From GCA-003244245 sp035276605 (GTDB lineage Bacteria; Actinomycetota; Actinomycetes; Mycobacteriales; Pseudonocardiaceae): a DNA stretch of 30,927 nt. The notes under the pieces are model-generated. The model was not told the DNA's origin and made no database searches. It was given only the letters and a program-made list of their open reading frames with translations. A program made the translations under genes and the position numbers. Shown one piece after another: positions 23,795 through 30,927 of the stretch (positions are counted from its first letter, which is position 1; every line of letters starts with the position of its first letter). The DNA lies in assembly GCA_035276605.1 (NCBI GenBank), contig DATELN010000055.1, positions 1-30,927 on the forward strand. The letters run 5' to 3'.

Positions 23795-24653
23795 CCGCGG
23801 CAGCGTCGGTGTCGTACGCGACCTGCACCCGGCGGCCGTTTCCGCCACTGACCACCGCACCACGGGTAGGTCCGTGATCGCAAATCACGTCCAAGTGCTG
23901 CGGTGCCGTGCGTACTGTGCCCGGTTCGGTGGCCTCCAGCACAGCTAGTGAGTCGTGCAGTGCCACCGGCGCCCGCCGTTGCTGGCGGTACGCCTCAATG
24001 ACGTCGGCCAAGGTGGCGCAGCGTGGACCGGCTGCCGCCAGCGCAGCAAGCCAAGTCTCGTCGAGGACGGCCTGCCGGGTCACATCCAGCGGCACCAGGG
24101 TGGTCGGCACGTCTTCCTCGACGAGCACCCGGCGGGCCGCCTCCGGATCAGAGCCGATATTGAACTCGGCTTGTGGCTCGCTGAGATCGCCCCCCATCGA
24201 CACGATGCGCTGGATCCGGGGCTTGATCTCGGGGTGCACGGCGAGCAGCAGCGCGATATTGGTCAGTGGACCGATCGCCACCAGTGTGACCGGTGCGATA
24301 GCGCCGCGCAGCAAGGTGGCCATCAGGGGCACGGCGCCGAGCGGACTGGCCGGCCTGCGAGATGCCGGTAAGAGATTAGCCCGCCCAGCGAGTCCGTCCG
24401 TGCCATGCCAGCGGTGAACCCGTGGCTGGCGCGGGTACACCAGCGGCCGGGCCGCGCCGGCGGCTATCGGTAGCTCACCGAGACCGGCCAGCGCCTGCAG
24501 CCGTAACGCGTTGGCGGTGGTGACCTCCACTGCGGCATTGCCGAATACCGTGGTCACTGCCAGCAGCTGCACCTGCGGGCTAGCCACGGCCAGCAGCATC
24601 GCCACCGCGTCATCCACTCCGGGATCGGTGTCGATGATCATTGGTACGGTCAC
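23754..24653 (-). CDS. nucleoside hydrolase (IunH/RihA family)
   Basis: The 299-residue enzyme cleaves the N-glycosidic bond of ribonucleosides to a base and ribose. The Ca-binding signature DTDPGVDDA is at residues 8-16, followed by TTVFGNAAVEVTTANALRL and the segment VALGPLTN-like (VTLVAIGPLTNIALLLA); the MGGDLSEPQAEFNIGSDPEAA segment holds the substrate-binding Asn/Glu pair. The catalytic-site ALHDSLAVLEA segment is near the C-terminus. Base preference cannot be read from the sequence. The GTG start overlaps the TGA of the ribokinase gene by four bases (24650-24653), so the ribose released here can be phosphorylated by its partner. Confidence 0.93.
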   Translation of the reverse strand: MTVPMIIDTDPGVDDAVAMLLAVASPQVQLLAVTTVFGNAAVEVTTANALRLQALAGLGELPIAAGAARPLVYPRQPRVHRWHGTDGLAGRANLLPASRRPASPLGAVPLMATLLRGAIAPVTLVAIGPLTNIALLLAVHPEIKPRIQRIVSMGGDLSEPQAEFNIGSDPEAARRVLVEEDVPTTLVPLDVTRQAVLDETWLAALAAAGPRCATLADVIEAYRQQRRAPVALHDSLAVLEATEPGTVRTAPQHLDVICDHGPTRGAVVSGGNGRRVQVAYDTDAAAVNAAILNRLRRLR

Positions 24654-25486
24654 CGGGCCAGCACCTCGTCGATCTGCGCCGCGGTGGGCAACGAGGGTTG
24701 GGCACCGGGCCGGGTCGCTGCCAGGGCGCCGGCAGCGCAGGCTCGGGCGAGCAGTTCGGCGTCGGGCAGCCCGTGCAACAACCCCGCTACCGCAGTAGCG
24801 ATGAAGGCGTCCCCGGCGCCGGTGCCGTCCACCGCGTCGACCGGCGGGGGACTGGCGGCCGCGACCTGGCGGCCGTTGCGCAGCAGCACCGCACCGCGTG
24901 GCCCATCGGTGACAGCGAGGGCATGGACGGTGCGCAGCTCGGGCAGCGCGCTGTACTCGGCCCGGTTGACCACCACCAGGTCAGCGCGCCGCAGCACCTC
25001 GGCCGGCACCGGTCGAGCCGGGGCGGCATTGACCACGAACAGCCCGCTTACGTGCTGGGCTGTGGCGGCGACGGTGTCGTCTGGCACCTCCAGCACGGTC
25101 AGCACCGCGTCGGCGCCCGCCACGTCCTCGGCGCTGATCCGCAGCGCTGCATTCGCACCGGGAACCACCGTGATGGTGGTCTCGCCTGCGGTATCAACGG
25201 CGATCAGCGCCAGCCCGGTCGGCTCGGTGACCCGCTGCAGCCGATCCAGCCCGACGCCCTCCCGGCGCAGCAGATCCAGCGCGCTGTCGGCGTCGGGATC
25301 GGTGCCTACGGCGGCGACCAGCCGGACGGGAAATCCCAACCGGCGGACGGCCAGCGCCTGGTTGGCCCCTTTGCCGCCAGGGACGCGGGTCAACCCGGTA
25401 GCGGTGATCGTCTCGCCAGGTTGAGGCAGTCGCGGCAGCGCGGCCACCAGATCGAGGTTGACGCTGCCCACCACCGTCACGCGCAC
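24650..25486 (-). CDS. rbsK: ribokinase (PfkB family)
   Basis: Ribokinase phosphorylates D-ribose to ribose 5-phosphate. The 278-residue protein has the PfkB signatures: N-terminal VGSVNLDL and RVPGGKGANQALAV (residues about 36-47), and the C-terminal ATP-binding and catalytic segment DGTGAGDAF, with the catalytic base Asp in the last part. It is the first gene of a two-gene operon with the nucleoside hydrolase (GTGA overlap), which together convert nucleosides to base plus ribose 5-phosphate. The start is a GTG at 25486, preceded by AGGATGG about nine bases upstream, inside the small open frame that ends at 25477. Confidence 0.93.
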   Translation of the reverse strand: MRVTVVGSVNLDLVAALPRLPQPGETITATGLTRVPGGKGANQALAVRRLGFPVRLVAAVGTDPDADSALDLLRREGVGLDRLQRVTEPTGLALIAVDTAGETTITVVPGANAALRISAEDVAGADAVLTVLEVPDDTVAATAQHVSGLFVVNAAPARPVPAEVLRRADLVVVNRAEYSALPELRTVHALAVTDGPRGAVLLRNGRQVAAASPPPVDAVDGTGAGDAFIATAVAGLLHGLPDAELLARACAAGALAATRPGAQPSLPTAAQIDEVLAR

Positions 25487-25662
25487 CGGTCTGACCCATC
25501 CTGACGTCGGATGGCCGCGGCGATCTCCGCGATGCTCGCCGGGGTGCCGGCCATCAAGGTGGCGGCGTGCGCCTGGAACGTGTCACGTGTCTCGTCCTGC
25601 CAGCGACTGGGGAAAATCGAAGGTTCCAGCGTCCAGCGACGCGTCATAGTAGGTGTACTCAC
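25477..25662 (-). pseudogene. short open frame overlapping the ribokinase start, gene remnant
   Basis: The frame has an ATG at 25662 and ends in a TGA at 25477, ten bases inside ribokinase. Its first part is only an out-of-frame reading of the acetyltransferase remnant. The tail (ETRDTFQAHAATLMAG, then ASIAEIAAAIRRQ) looks like a genuine helical protein end, so it may be the 3' stub of a lost gene that once preceded rbsK. I do not recognise the family. An intact small protein cannot be excluded. Confidence 0.3.
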
Positions 25663-25855
25663 CGACCTCCACCTTGCCAGAGGTGATGGTGGGCCTCAGG
25701 AACACGCAATGGCGTGGGTAGTCAGCCAGCGGGTAGGGATTGGTCGGATCCGGGACGCTCAACAGGTCCTCCAGCGTGCGGAGACAACGTGGCGCGTGCG
25801 GCGGCGGCTCGCTACCGTCAGGAGAAATGCCTGCCACGCCGCCACCATCGTGCAT
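25583..25855 (-). pseudogene. N-terminal fragment of a CatB/Vat-type O-acetyltransferase
   Basis: The 90-residue frame contains NPYPLADYPRHCVFLRPTI followed by KVEVGEYTYYDAS. This is, from memory, the hallmark start of the left-handed beta-helix CatB/Vat xenobiotic acetyltransferases (chloramphenicol/streptogramin type), where 'VGDYTYYDDP' opens the domain. A full protein is about 210 residues, with hexapeptide repeats and a catalytic histidine; here the frame ends about 20 residues after YTYYD and no hexapeptide repeats follow, so most of the gene is missing. The first 20 or so residues are probably not coding. Together with the neighbouring remnant it fills the only stretch of more than 300 bases without an intact gene (25487-25826). 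Confidence 0.5.
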
Positions 25856-26267
25856 GGTGCTCCGCTGCGCTGATCACCAGCGCGACCCGCAGCATCAGAT
25901 TCACATCAAGGCCAGCGACGGCGCCTTCTTCGTACCGGTGTGCCAGACCCACCAGGGCCGAATCGACCAAGGTGAGCCGTGGCTATGGGTACCTTGGCAG
26001 CGGCTGAAGGGCGCCGGCTCCGACATGGCGGAGGGCTGCCTGCTCATGGGCGAGGAGTTGGCTGGTTACGGCCTTGTCGTCGACGCCGATGTTCGGATGA
26101 GCACCGCCCTGGTGTTTGGCCCCGATCTCGCGGCCGGACGTACAACGACCACGCTGACAATCGATGGTCGCCTGTTCGGTGGTCACCAGCCCATCTCCCT
26201 AGAGCTGCTGCTCGATCCGGAGACGGTGACGCGCCTGAAAGAGGCGCTGCGTTTCGTTCGGCCGTGA
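25827..26267 (+). CDS. small hypothetical protein with CxxH...CxxH pattern
   Basis: I see a 137-146 residue soluble protein and no family I can name. Near the N-terminus it has CADH and, about 24 residues later, CQTH, a spacing that could make one metal site (Cys2His2). The rest contains a short beta-rich segment (TTTTLTIDGRLFGGHQPISLELLLDPETV) and a helix at the C-terminus (RLKEALRFV). The start is uncertain: the ATG at 25827 has AGGAG only two bases away, and the ATG at 25854 has no ribosome site but begins just before CADH. Its 5' end overlaps the acetyltransferase remnant on the other strand. It converges with the deacetylase gene. Confidence 0.65.
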   Translation: MPATPPPSCMVLRCADHQRDPQHQIHIKASDGAFFVPVCQTHQGRIDQGEPWLWVPWQRLKGAGSDMAEGCLLMGEELAGYGLVVDADVRMSTALVFGPDLAAGRTTTTLTIDGRLFGGHQPISLELLLDPETVTRLKEALRFVRP

Positions 26268-26288
26268 GCCCGTGAGCGTTGCTGGTGG

Positions 26289-27047
26289 CTACCGCAGCAG
26301 TTCGGACAGGCTTACCAGCTGGTACCCGCGGGTGCGCAGTCCGCTGATGATGGCCGGCAGGGCATCGGCGGTACGCGGCGCGTTGGCCTCGGTGATGTGC
26401 AAGACGACGATTCCACCGTTGTGCGCGTGATCCAGCACGTTGTGGGTAATGGCGTTGGGGTCGTTGTTGAACGGATCACCGCCGACGATGTCGTACTGGA
26501 TGACCGTGCAGTGGGCCGGGGTGATGGCGCGCAGCGCGGTGGCGTCATAGCAGCCGCCCGGGAAGCGGAAGTACCGGGTCTGCCGGCCACCGAAGGGCGC
26601 CAGCACCGCAAACGAGCGCTCGACGTCCGGGGCCATCGCGTCGGTGGGCAACTTTCCGAGGTGATAACAGTGGTCGGTGAAGCCGATATGGGCATAGGAG
26701 TGGCTGGCGAGCTCGAAGTTCGGGTCGGCGGCGATCCGGTGGGTGAGGCCGGGATAGCGCTCGACCCATTTCCCGGCCAGGAAGAACGTCGCGGCGGTGT
26801 GGCTGCGCTCCAGCTCGTCAATCACCGCGACGTTGGCGTAGGACTTGACCTTCCCGCTGTCGAGGGACCGGAGCATCGCGTCGGTCATGTTGGAGTCGAA
26901 AGTCAAGGCGATACGGGGCAGCGCAGCCGGACCATGGACGATCACCGGCACGGCGGGTGAGGCGTGCTGCCGGTCCGCCGGCAGGATGCACACGGCCAGG
27001 AAGGCCAGTGCGGCCACCAGTCGTTGCATGACAAGGCCGATCATCAC
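26289..27047 (-). CDS. secreted polysaccharide deacetylase-like (NodB fold) protein
   Basis: The 252-residue protein has an N-terminal signal segment (MQRLVAALAFLAVCILP), so it is exported. The NodB motifs are recognisable: motif 1 at ALTFDSNMT (50-54 region), motif 2 HSYAH (His116, His120), motif 3 RFPGG (161-165) and the late IVVLH with the catalytic histidine. The family usually has TFDDG or TFDADMT in motif 1; here Asp51 (base) is kept but the metal-binding Asp is replaced (S52, N53). Activity is therefore uncertain. Possible substrates are N-acetylated cell wall glycans or peptidoglycan. A second start (ATG at 27029) is possible. It is divergent from etfB. Confidence 0.82.
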   Translation of the reverse strand: MMIGLVMQRLVAALAFLAVCILPADRQHASPAVPVIVHGPAALPRIALTFDSNMTDAMLRSLDSGKVKSYANVAVIDELERSHTAATFFLAGKWVERYPGLTHRIAADPNFELASHSYAHIGFTDHCYHLGKLPTDAMAPDVERSFAVLAPFGGRQTRYFRFPGGCYDATALRAITPAHCTVIQYDIVGGDPFNNDPNAITHNVLDHAHNGGIVVLHITEANAPRTADALPAIISGLRTRGYQLVSLSELLR

Positions 27048-27147
27048 ATCCGCGTAGTGTGCCAGCTACGCTGCGCAGCGAGCCGCGCACTCCGCGGTAG
27101 TGAGGGCGGTCACCCGCCGCTGGGTAGGCTGGGGGGCTACTGGCCGG

Positions 27148-27153
27148 TAACCT
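27148..27153 (+). promoter_or_regulatory. putative leaderless -10 box of etfB (TAACCT)
   Basis: TAACCT is followed by six bases and then the etfB ATG at 27160, and no ribosome site is present, so a leaderless mRNA is likely. Another TANNNT hexamer, TAGGCT at 27125-27130, could act as a second promoter with a short leader. Confidence 0.45.
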
Positions 27154-27159
27154 GTGGTC

Positions 27160-27942
27160 ATGAACATCGTGGTTCTGATCAAGCAGGTGCCGGACACCTG
27201 GTCCGAGCGCAGGCTGACCGATTCTGACCACACACTGGATCGCGCGTCGGCGGATGCGGTCCTAGACGAGATCAACGAGCGCGCGGTCGAAGAAGCTCTC
27301 AAGATCAAAGAAACGGATGGCGGTGAGGTCACTGTCGTCACGATGGGTCCAGCACGCGCCACCGACGCCGTGCGTAAGGCATTGCAGATGGGTGCGGACT
27401 CCGGCGTGCATCTCGTCGACGACGGACTGCGCGGGTCCTGCGCGGTGCAGACCGCCAAAGTGCTGGCCAAGGTGATCGGCACGCTCGGCGATGTCGATCT
27501 CATCATCGCCGGCAACGAAGCCACCGACGGCACCATCGGTGCCATCCCGGCGATGGTCGCCGACGTTCTCGGTCTGCCAGAACTGACCCACGCCCGCAAG
27601 GTCACTGTCGAAGGCCGCACCGTGACCATCGAGCGAGAGACCGACGACGGAGTCATCGTTTTGCAGGCCGACCTGCCCGCCGTGGTCAGCGTGAACGAGA
27701 AGATCAATGAGCCGCGTTACCCCTCGTTTAAGGGCATCATGGCGGCGAAGAAGAAGCCGGTGCGCACGTTGTCGCTGGCTGAGGCGGGACTCGCGGGCAG
27801 TGACGTCGGACTGGCCGCGGCCACGTCGACGGTAATCGAGTCCGCGCCTCGGCCGCCGCGGTCGGCTGGGCAGGTCGTCACCGACGAGGGAGACGGGGCA
27901 GCCCAGCTCGTCCAGTACCTCATCGCGCAGAAACTGATCTGA
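27160..27942 (+). CDS. etfB: electron transfer flavoprotein subunit beta (FixA/EtfB)
   Basis: EtfB pairs with EtfA to accept electrons from acyl-CoA dehydrogenases. The start MNIVVLIKQVPDTWSERRLT at the ATG at 27160 matches the M. tuberculosis FixA start, so the upstream GTG at 27154 is unlikely. The AMP/FAD-supporting pattern is visible: DEINERAVEEALKIKE, GPARATDAVRKALQMGADSGVHL and the AGNEATDGTIGAIPAMVADVLGLPELTHA segment. The 260-residue length is normal. It is the first gene of the etfB-etfA pair, with a 23-base gap to etfA. Its position downstream of an enoyl-CoA hydratase suits a fatty acid oxidation role. Confidence 0.95.
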   Translation: MNIVVLIKQVPDTWSERRLTDSDHTLDRASADAVLDEINERAVEEALKIKETDGGEVTVVTMGPARATDAVRKALQMGADSGVHLVDDGLRGSCAVQTAKVLAKVIGTLGDVDLIIAGNEATDGTIGAIPAMVADVLGLPELTHARKVTVEGRTVTIERETDDGVIVLQADLPAVVSVNEKINEPRYPSFKGIMAAKKKPVRTLSLAEAGLAGSDVGLAAATSTVIESAPRPPRSAGQVVTDEGDGAAQLVQYLIAQKLI

Positions 27943-27965
27943 CCGGGCCGCAGAGGAGAGCCGTT

Positions 27966-28925
27966 ATGGCAGAGGTTCTGGTCCTCGTCGAACATTCCGG
28001 TGGCGAGGTCAAGAAGATCACCAGCGAGCTGCTCACGGCTGCCGCGCGGCTGGGTGAGCCGGCAGCAGTGGTCGTCGGCGCGCCGGGTACCGCCGGCAAG
28101 CTGTCCGACCGGCTGGCGGCTTACGGCGCGGCCAAGGTCTATGTCGCCGAATCCGATCAAGTCAACCAGTACTTCACGGCGCCCACCGTCGGAGTGCTCG
28201 CCGAGTTGGTCGCGTCGGTGCAGCCGGCTGCGGTGATCATCGCCGCCTCACCGGACGGCAAGGAGATCGCCGGCAAGCTTGCCGTGCGTACCGGGTCGGG
28301 CTTGCTGTCCGACGTTGTCGAGCTCGCCGAGGACGGCACCGCGACACACTCCGTGTTCGGGGGTGCCTACCTCGCCAAGTCCAAAGCCACCACACCGGTC
28401 GCGGTGATCACCGTCCGCGCCGGGGCCATCGAGCCGGTCTGCTCGCCGGGCGCGGCGGTCGAGCAGACCCTCGAGGTCCCCGTGGTGGATGCCACCACCA
28501 CGGCGAAGATTATCGAGCGTCGGCCGGTGGAAAGCGGTGACCGCCCGGAGCTAACCGAGGCCAGCGTGGTGGTCTCCGGAGGGCGCGGCGTGGGCTCGGC
28601 GGACAACTTCGGGATCGTCGAGAAGCTCGCTGATTCGCTCGGCGCCGCGGTGGGGGCCTCCCGGGCGGCGGTCGACTCCGGCTACTACCCCCACCAGTTC
28701 CAGGTCGGGCAGACCGGTAAGACGGTATCTCCACAGCTTTACGTTGCGCTGGGTATCTCGGGGGCTATCCAGCACCGGGCCGGGATGCAGACCTCCAAGA
28801 CCATCATCGCGGTCAACAAAGATCCGGAGGCGCCGATCTTCGAGATCGCCGACTTCGGTGTGGTGGGCGATCTATTCACCATCGCCCCGCAAGCCGCCGA
28901 GGCGATCACCAAGCGCAAGACCTGA
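27966..28925 (+). CDS. etfA: electron transfer flavoprotein subunit alpha (FixB/EtfA)
   Basis: EtfA carries the FAD of the heterodimer. Its C-terminal FAD-binding segment GQTGKTVSPQLYVALGISGAIQHRAGM is intact, followed by TSKTIIAVNKDPEAPIFEIADFGVVGDLF, both diagnostic for the family. The N-terminal part (MAEVLVLVEHSGGEVKKIT) is the alpha subunit nucleotide-binding-like domain. Length is 319 residues, normal. GAGGAG lies eight bases before the ATG. It is transcribed with etfB; the next gene, iscS, lies 114 bases downstream and appears to have its own promoter. Confidence 0.96.
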   Translation: MAEVLVLVEHSGGEVKKITSELLTAAARLGEPAAVVVGAPGTAGKLSDRLAAYGAAKVYVAESDQVNQYFTAPTVGVLAELVASVQPAAVIIAASPDGKEIAGKLAVRTGSGLLSDVVELAEDGTATHSVFGGAYLAKSKATTPVAVITVRAGAIEPVCSPGAAVEQTLEVPVVDATTTAKIIERRPVESGDRPELTEASVVVSGGRGVGSADNFGIVEKLADSLGAAVGASRAAVDSGYYPHQFQVGQTGKTVSPQLYVALGISGAIQHRAGMQTSKTIIAVNKDPEAPIFEIADFGVVGDLFTIAPQAAEAITKRKT

Positions 28926-28936
28926 CCGGCGTGTCG

Positions 28937-28948
28937 CGTCCCGGGACG
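28937..28948. repeat. 12-base perfect palindrome between etfA and iscS
   Basis: CGTCCCGGGACG is a perfect palindrome about 11 bases after the etfA stop, and a similar CGGGACGTCCG follows at about 28956-28966. It could be part of an etfA terminator (no T run) or a regulator site for iscS. Confidence 0.3.
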
Positions 28949-29024
28949 GGTATGTCGGGACGTCCGCAGTTCGCGATGCCGTGAGTGCCGCCTGTCCCGA
29001 GGGTGCGCTGCCACCGCGCGCAGT

Positions 29025-29030
29025 TAGGCT
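29025..29030 (+). promoter_or_regulatory. putative -10 box of iscS (TAGGCT)
   Basis: TAGGCT ends nine bases before the iscS ATG at 29040 and matches the TANNNT pattern, so the mRNA would be leaderless or nearly so. There is no ribosome site. Confidence 0.35.
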
Positions 29031-29039
29031 GGTGGCGCG

Positions 29040-30242
29040 ATGACCTACCTCGATCATGCGGCTACCACGCCGATGCTGCCAGAGGCGGTGGCGGCGATGA
29101 GCCAGGCATTGTCCACGCTGGGCAATGCCTCGTCGTTACATGGCTCAGGGCGCCGGGCTCGTCGCACCGTCGAGGAATGCCGGGAAAGCATCGCCGAGGC
29201 ACTGGGTGCCCGCCCGTCGGAAGTGGTCTTCACCGGCGGTGGCACGGAAGGCGACAACCTCGCCATCAAGGGACTGTTCTGGCAGCGGCGCGCCGCCGAC
29301 CCGCGCCGCAACCGGGTGCTCGCCTCCGCCATCGAACACCACGCGGTGCTCGACGCGGTGTCCTGGCTGGCCGATCACGAGGGCGCCCAGGTGGACTGGC
29401 TTGAGGTCGACGGCTACGGCCGGGTTCACCCCGAGACGCTGCGCGCCGCGCTCGCGCGCGACCCCGACTCGGTGGCGCTGGTCACCGTGATGTGGGCGAA
29501 CAACGAGGTAGGCACCGTTGCGCCGATCCGCGAGCTGGCCGAGGTCGCGGCCGGTTACGGGGTGCCGCTGCACACCGACGCGGTCCAGGCGGTCGGCCAG
29601 CTGCCGGTGCACTTCGGCACTTCCGGGGCCGCGGCGCTCACCCTGACCGGCCACAAGCTTGGCGGCCCCTACGGCGTTGGGGCGCTGTTGCTGGGCCGGG
29701 AGGTGACGCTCACCCCGCTGCTGCACGGCGGTGGGCAGGAGCGCGATGTGCGTTCCGGCACCCTGGACGTCCCGTCGATCGTCGGGCTAGCCACCGCTGT
29801 CCAGCGGGCGGCCCAGAACATGTCGCGAACCGCGATCGCCGTCAGCAAGCTGCGTGATCAGCTGGTGGACGGCATCATGACCCGGGTGCCCGATGCCGTG
29901 CTCAATGGCGACCCCGGTGACACTCTGATCGACGACGGTCCCTCCCGACTGCCCGGCAACGCACACCTCACCTTTCCCGGCTGCGAGGGCGAGTCACTGC
30001 TCATGTTGCTCGACGCCCGCCAGATCGAGTGCTCCACTGGTGCGGCCTGTACCGCTGGGGTGGCGCAGCCGTCTCACGTACTGCTGGCGATGGGTGCCAC
30101 ACCTGCCGCGGCGCGTGCCTCGCTGCGCTTCTCGCTCGGGCGGACTTCGACTGCTGCCGACGTGGCTGACGTGCTCGACGCCATTGAGCCGGTGGTCGCC
30201 CGGTCCCGTAGCGCGGCAACCAGGCGAGCGAGGGTGTCGTGA
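29040..30242 (+). CDS. iscS: cysteine desulfurase
   Basis: The enzyme takes sulfur from L-cysteine as a persulfide for Fe-S clusters and thiolated tRNA. The 400-residue protein is a PLP fold I aminotransferase-like enzyme: YLDHAATTP at the start, the N-terminal GGTEGDNLAIKG loop, the HTDAVQAVGQ segment, the PLP lysine Lys206 in TLTGHKLGGPYG and the catalytic Cys337 in STGAACTAGVAQPSHVL. The next gene, mnmA, overlaps it (GTGA at 30239-30242). That suggests IscS here supplies sulfur for tRNA 2-thiouridine, as in the M. tuberculosis Rv3025c-Rv3024c pair. Confidence 0.96.
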   Translation: MTYLDHAATTPMLPEAVAAMSQALSTLGNASSLHGSGRRARRTVEECRESIAEALGARPSEVVFTGGGTEGDNLAIKGLFWQRRAADPRRNRVLASAIEHHAVLDAVSWLADHEGAQVDWLEVDGYGRVHPETLRAALARDPDSVALVTVMWANNEVGTVAPIRELAEVAAGYGVPLHTDAVQAVGQLPVHFGTSGAAALTLTGHKLGGPYGVGALLLGREVTLTPLLHGGGQERDVRSGTLDVPSIVGLATAVQRAAQNMSRTAIAVSKLRDQLVDGIMTRVPDAVLNGDPGDTLIDDGPSRLPGNAHLTFPGCEGESLLMLLDARQIECSTGAACTAGVAQPSHVLLAMGATPAAARASLRFSLGRTSTAADVADVLDAIEPVVARSRSAATRRARVS

Positions 30243-30927
30243 GGGTTTTGGCTGCGATGAGCGGTGGGGTGGACTCCTCGGTCGCCGCTGCCCGTGCGGT
30301 GGATGCCGGACACGAGGTGGTGGGTGTGCACCTGGCGCTGTCGGCGCAACCCGGCACGTTGCGCACCGGCGCCCGCGGGTGCTGCACGAAAGAGGACGCC
30401 GCCGACGCCCGGCGGGTCGCCGACATCATCGACATCCCGTTTTACGTGTGGGACTTCGCGCAGCAGTTCAGCGCCGAGGTGGTGGACGACTTCGTCGCTG
30501 AATACGCCGCCGGGCGCACCCCCAACCCGTGCCTGCGGTGCAACGAGAAGATCAAGTTCACGGCCCTGCTGGACCGAGCCTGCGCGCTGGGTTTTGACGC
30601 AGTCTGCACCGGTCACTACGCGCGCCTGGCCGGCGGTGTGCTGCGCCGGGCCGTGGATGCGGGCAAGGACCAGTCCTACGTGCTGGCCAGCCTCACCGCC
30701 GACCAGCTGTCCCATGCCTTGTTCCCGGTCGGCGACACACCGAAGGCCGGTATCAGAGCTGAGGCGGCCCAGCGGGGTCTGGCTGTGGCGGGCAAGCCGG
30801 ATAGCCACGACATCTGCTTTATCCCGTCTGGTGACACCCGGGCATTCCTCGCTGGCCGGCTGGGATCCCGGCCTGGTGAGCTGGTCGATGCGCAGACTGG
30901 CGAGGTGTTAGGCAGCCACCAAGGGGT
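30239..30927 (+). CDS. mnmA: tRNA-specific 2-thiouridylase MnmA, 5' part
   Basis: MnmA thiolates U34 in tRNAs for Lys, Glu and Gln with sulfur from cysteine desulfurase. The reading frame starts at the GTG at 30239 and remains open to the right window edge: 229 codons of about 360. The PP-loop ATP-binding motif SGGVDSS is at residues 8-14. The two catalytic cysteines are Cys98 in TPNPCLRC and Cys193 in SHDICFIPSGD; the VCTGHYARL and GKDQSYVL segments are also present. The four-base overlap with iscS supports translational coupling. The C-terminal beta domain is outside the window. Confidence 0.94.
   Translation, partial: MRVLAAMSGGVDSSVAAARAVDAGHEVVGVHLALSAQPGTLRTGARGCCTKEDAADARRVADIIDIPFYVWDFAQQFSAEVVDDFVAEYAAGRTPNPCLRCNEKIKFTALLDRACALGFDAVCTGHYARLAGGVLRRAVDAGKDQSYVLASLTADQLSHALFPVGDTPKAGIRAEAAQRGLAVAGKPDSHDICFIPSGDTRAFLAGRLGSRPGELVDAQTGEVLGSHQG

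Noticed and set aside
27066..27707. Minus-strand open frame opposite etfB
   Set aside because: Ser/Thr/Arg-rich shadow translation of the conserved etfB gene.

Overview
The window is high-GC actinobacterial chromosome. Evidence for this includes many GTG starts, GTGA/ATGA stop-start overlaps, probable leaderless promoters (a TANNNT box six bases before the start codon), and a GlgE-type alpha-glucan pathway. The right-hand gene order (ABC ATPase, enoyl-CoA hydratase, etfB-etfA, iscS, mnmA) resembles the Mycobacterium tuberculosis Rv3041c to Rv3024c neighbourhood. The carotenoid-type genes and overall layout fit a Pseudonocardiales/Mycobacteriales-like organism better than Mycobacterium itself. 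No rRNA, tRNA, CRISPR array, transposase or prophage gene was seen.

Layout. 1-456: 3' end of a SAM-dependent methyltransferase. 464-2983 (minus): DrrA/DrrB-like ABC exporter pair followed by a small lipoprotein. 3148-5325 (minus): PAS-GGDEF-EAL protein whose GGDEF and EAL catalytic residues are both degenerate. 5466-11065 (minus): treS, mak, glgB. 11218-14493: a three-gene carotenoid-aromatisation-like cassette (Rieske protein on plus; CrtU-like flavoprotein and CrtT-like methyltransferase on minus) sitting between treS and glgE. 14638-21397: glgE (minus), glgP (plus), glgX (minus). 21428-23794 (plus): ABC ATPase, enoyl-CoA hydratase, VanZ-family membrane protein. 23754-25486 (minus): ribokinase and nucleoside hydrolase. 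25477-25855: decayed acetyltransferase remnant. 25827-26267: small CxxH...CxxH protein. 26289-27047 (minus): secreted polysaccharide deacetylase-like protein. 27160-30927 (plus): etfB, etfA, iscS and the 5' part of mnmA.

How the genes work together. TreS makes maltose from trehalose, Mak phosphorylates it, GlgE polymerises maltose 1-phosphate into linear alpha-1,4-glucan, and GlgB branches it. GlgP and GlgX break the polymer down. This is a nearly complete synthesis and turnover module on 16 kb, without the GlgC/GlgA/GlgM branch. The GGDEF-EAL protein beside glgB, with glgX in the same region, suggests a cyclic-di-GMP link to glucan metabolism. The crtU/crtT/Rieske cassette lacks crtE, crtB, crtI and crtY here, so those would have to be elsewhere in the genome.

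The most interesting points are the carotenoid-type cassette splitting the GlgE cluster, the predicted catalytically dead GGDEF-EAL protein with a palindrome-rich promoter, and strong inverted repeats in the mak-glgB and treS-Rieske gaps and directly after glgE. All assignments come from reading motifs; no database search was run.
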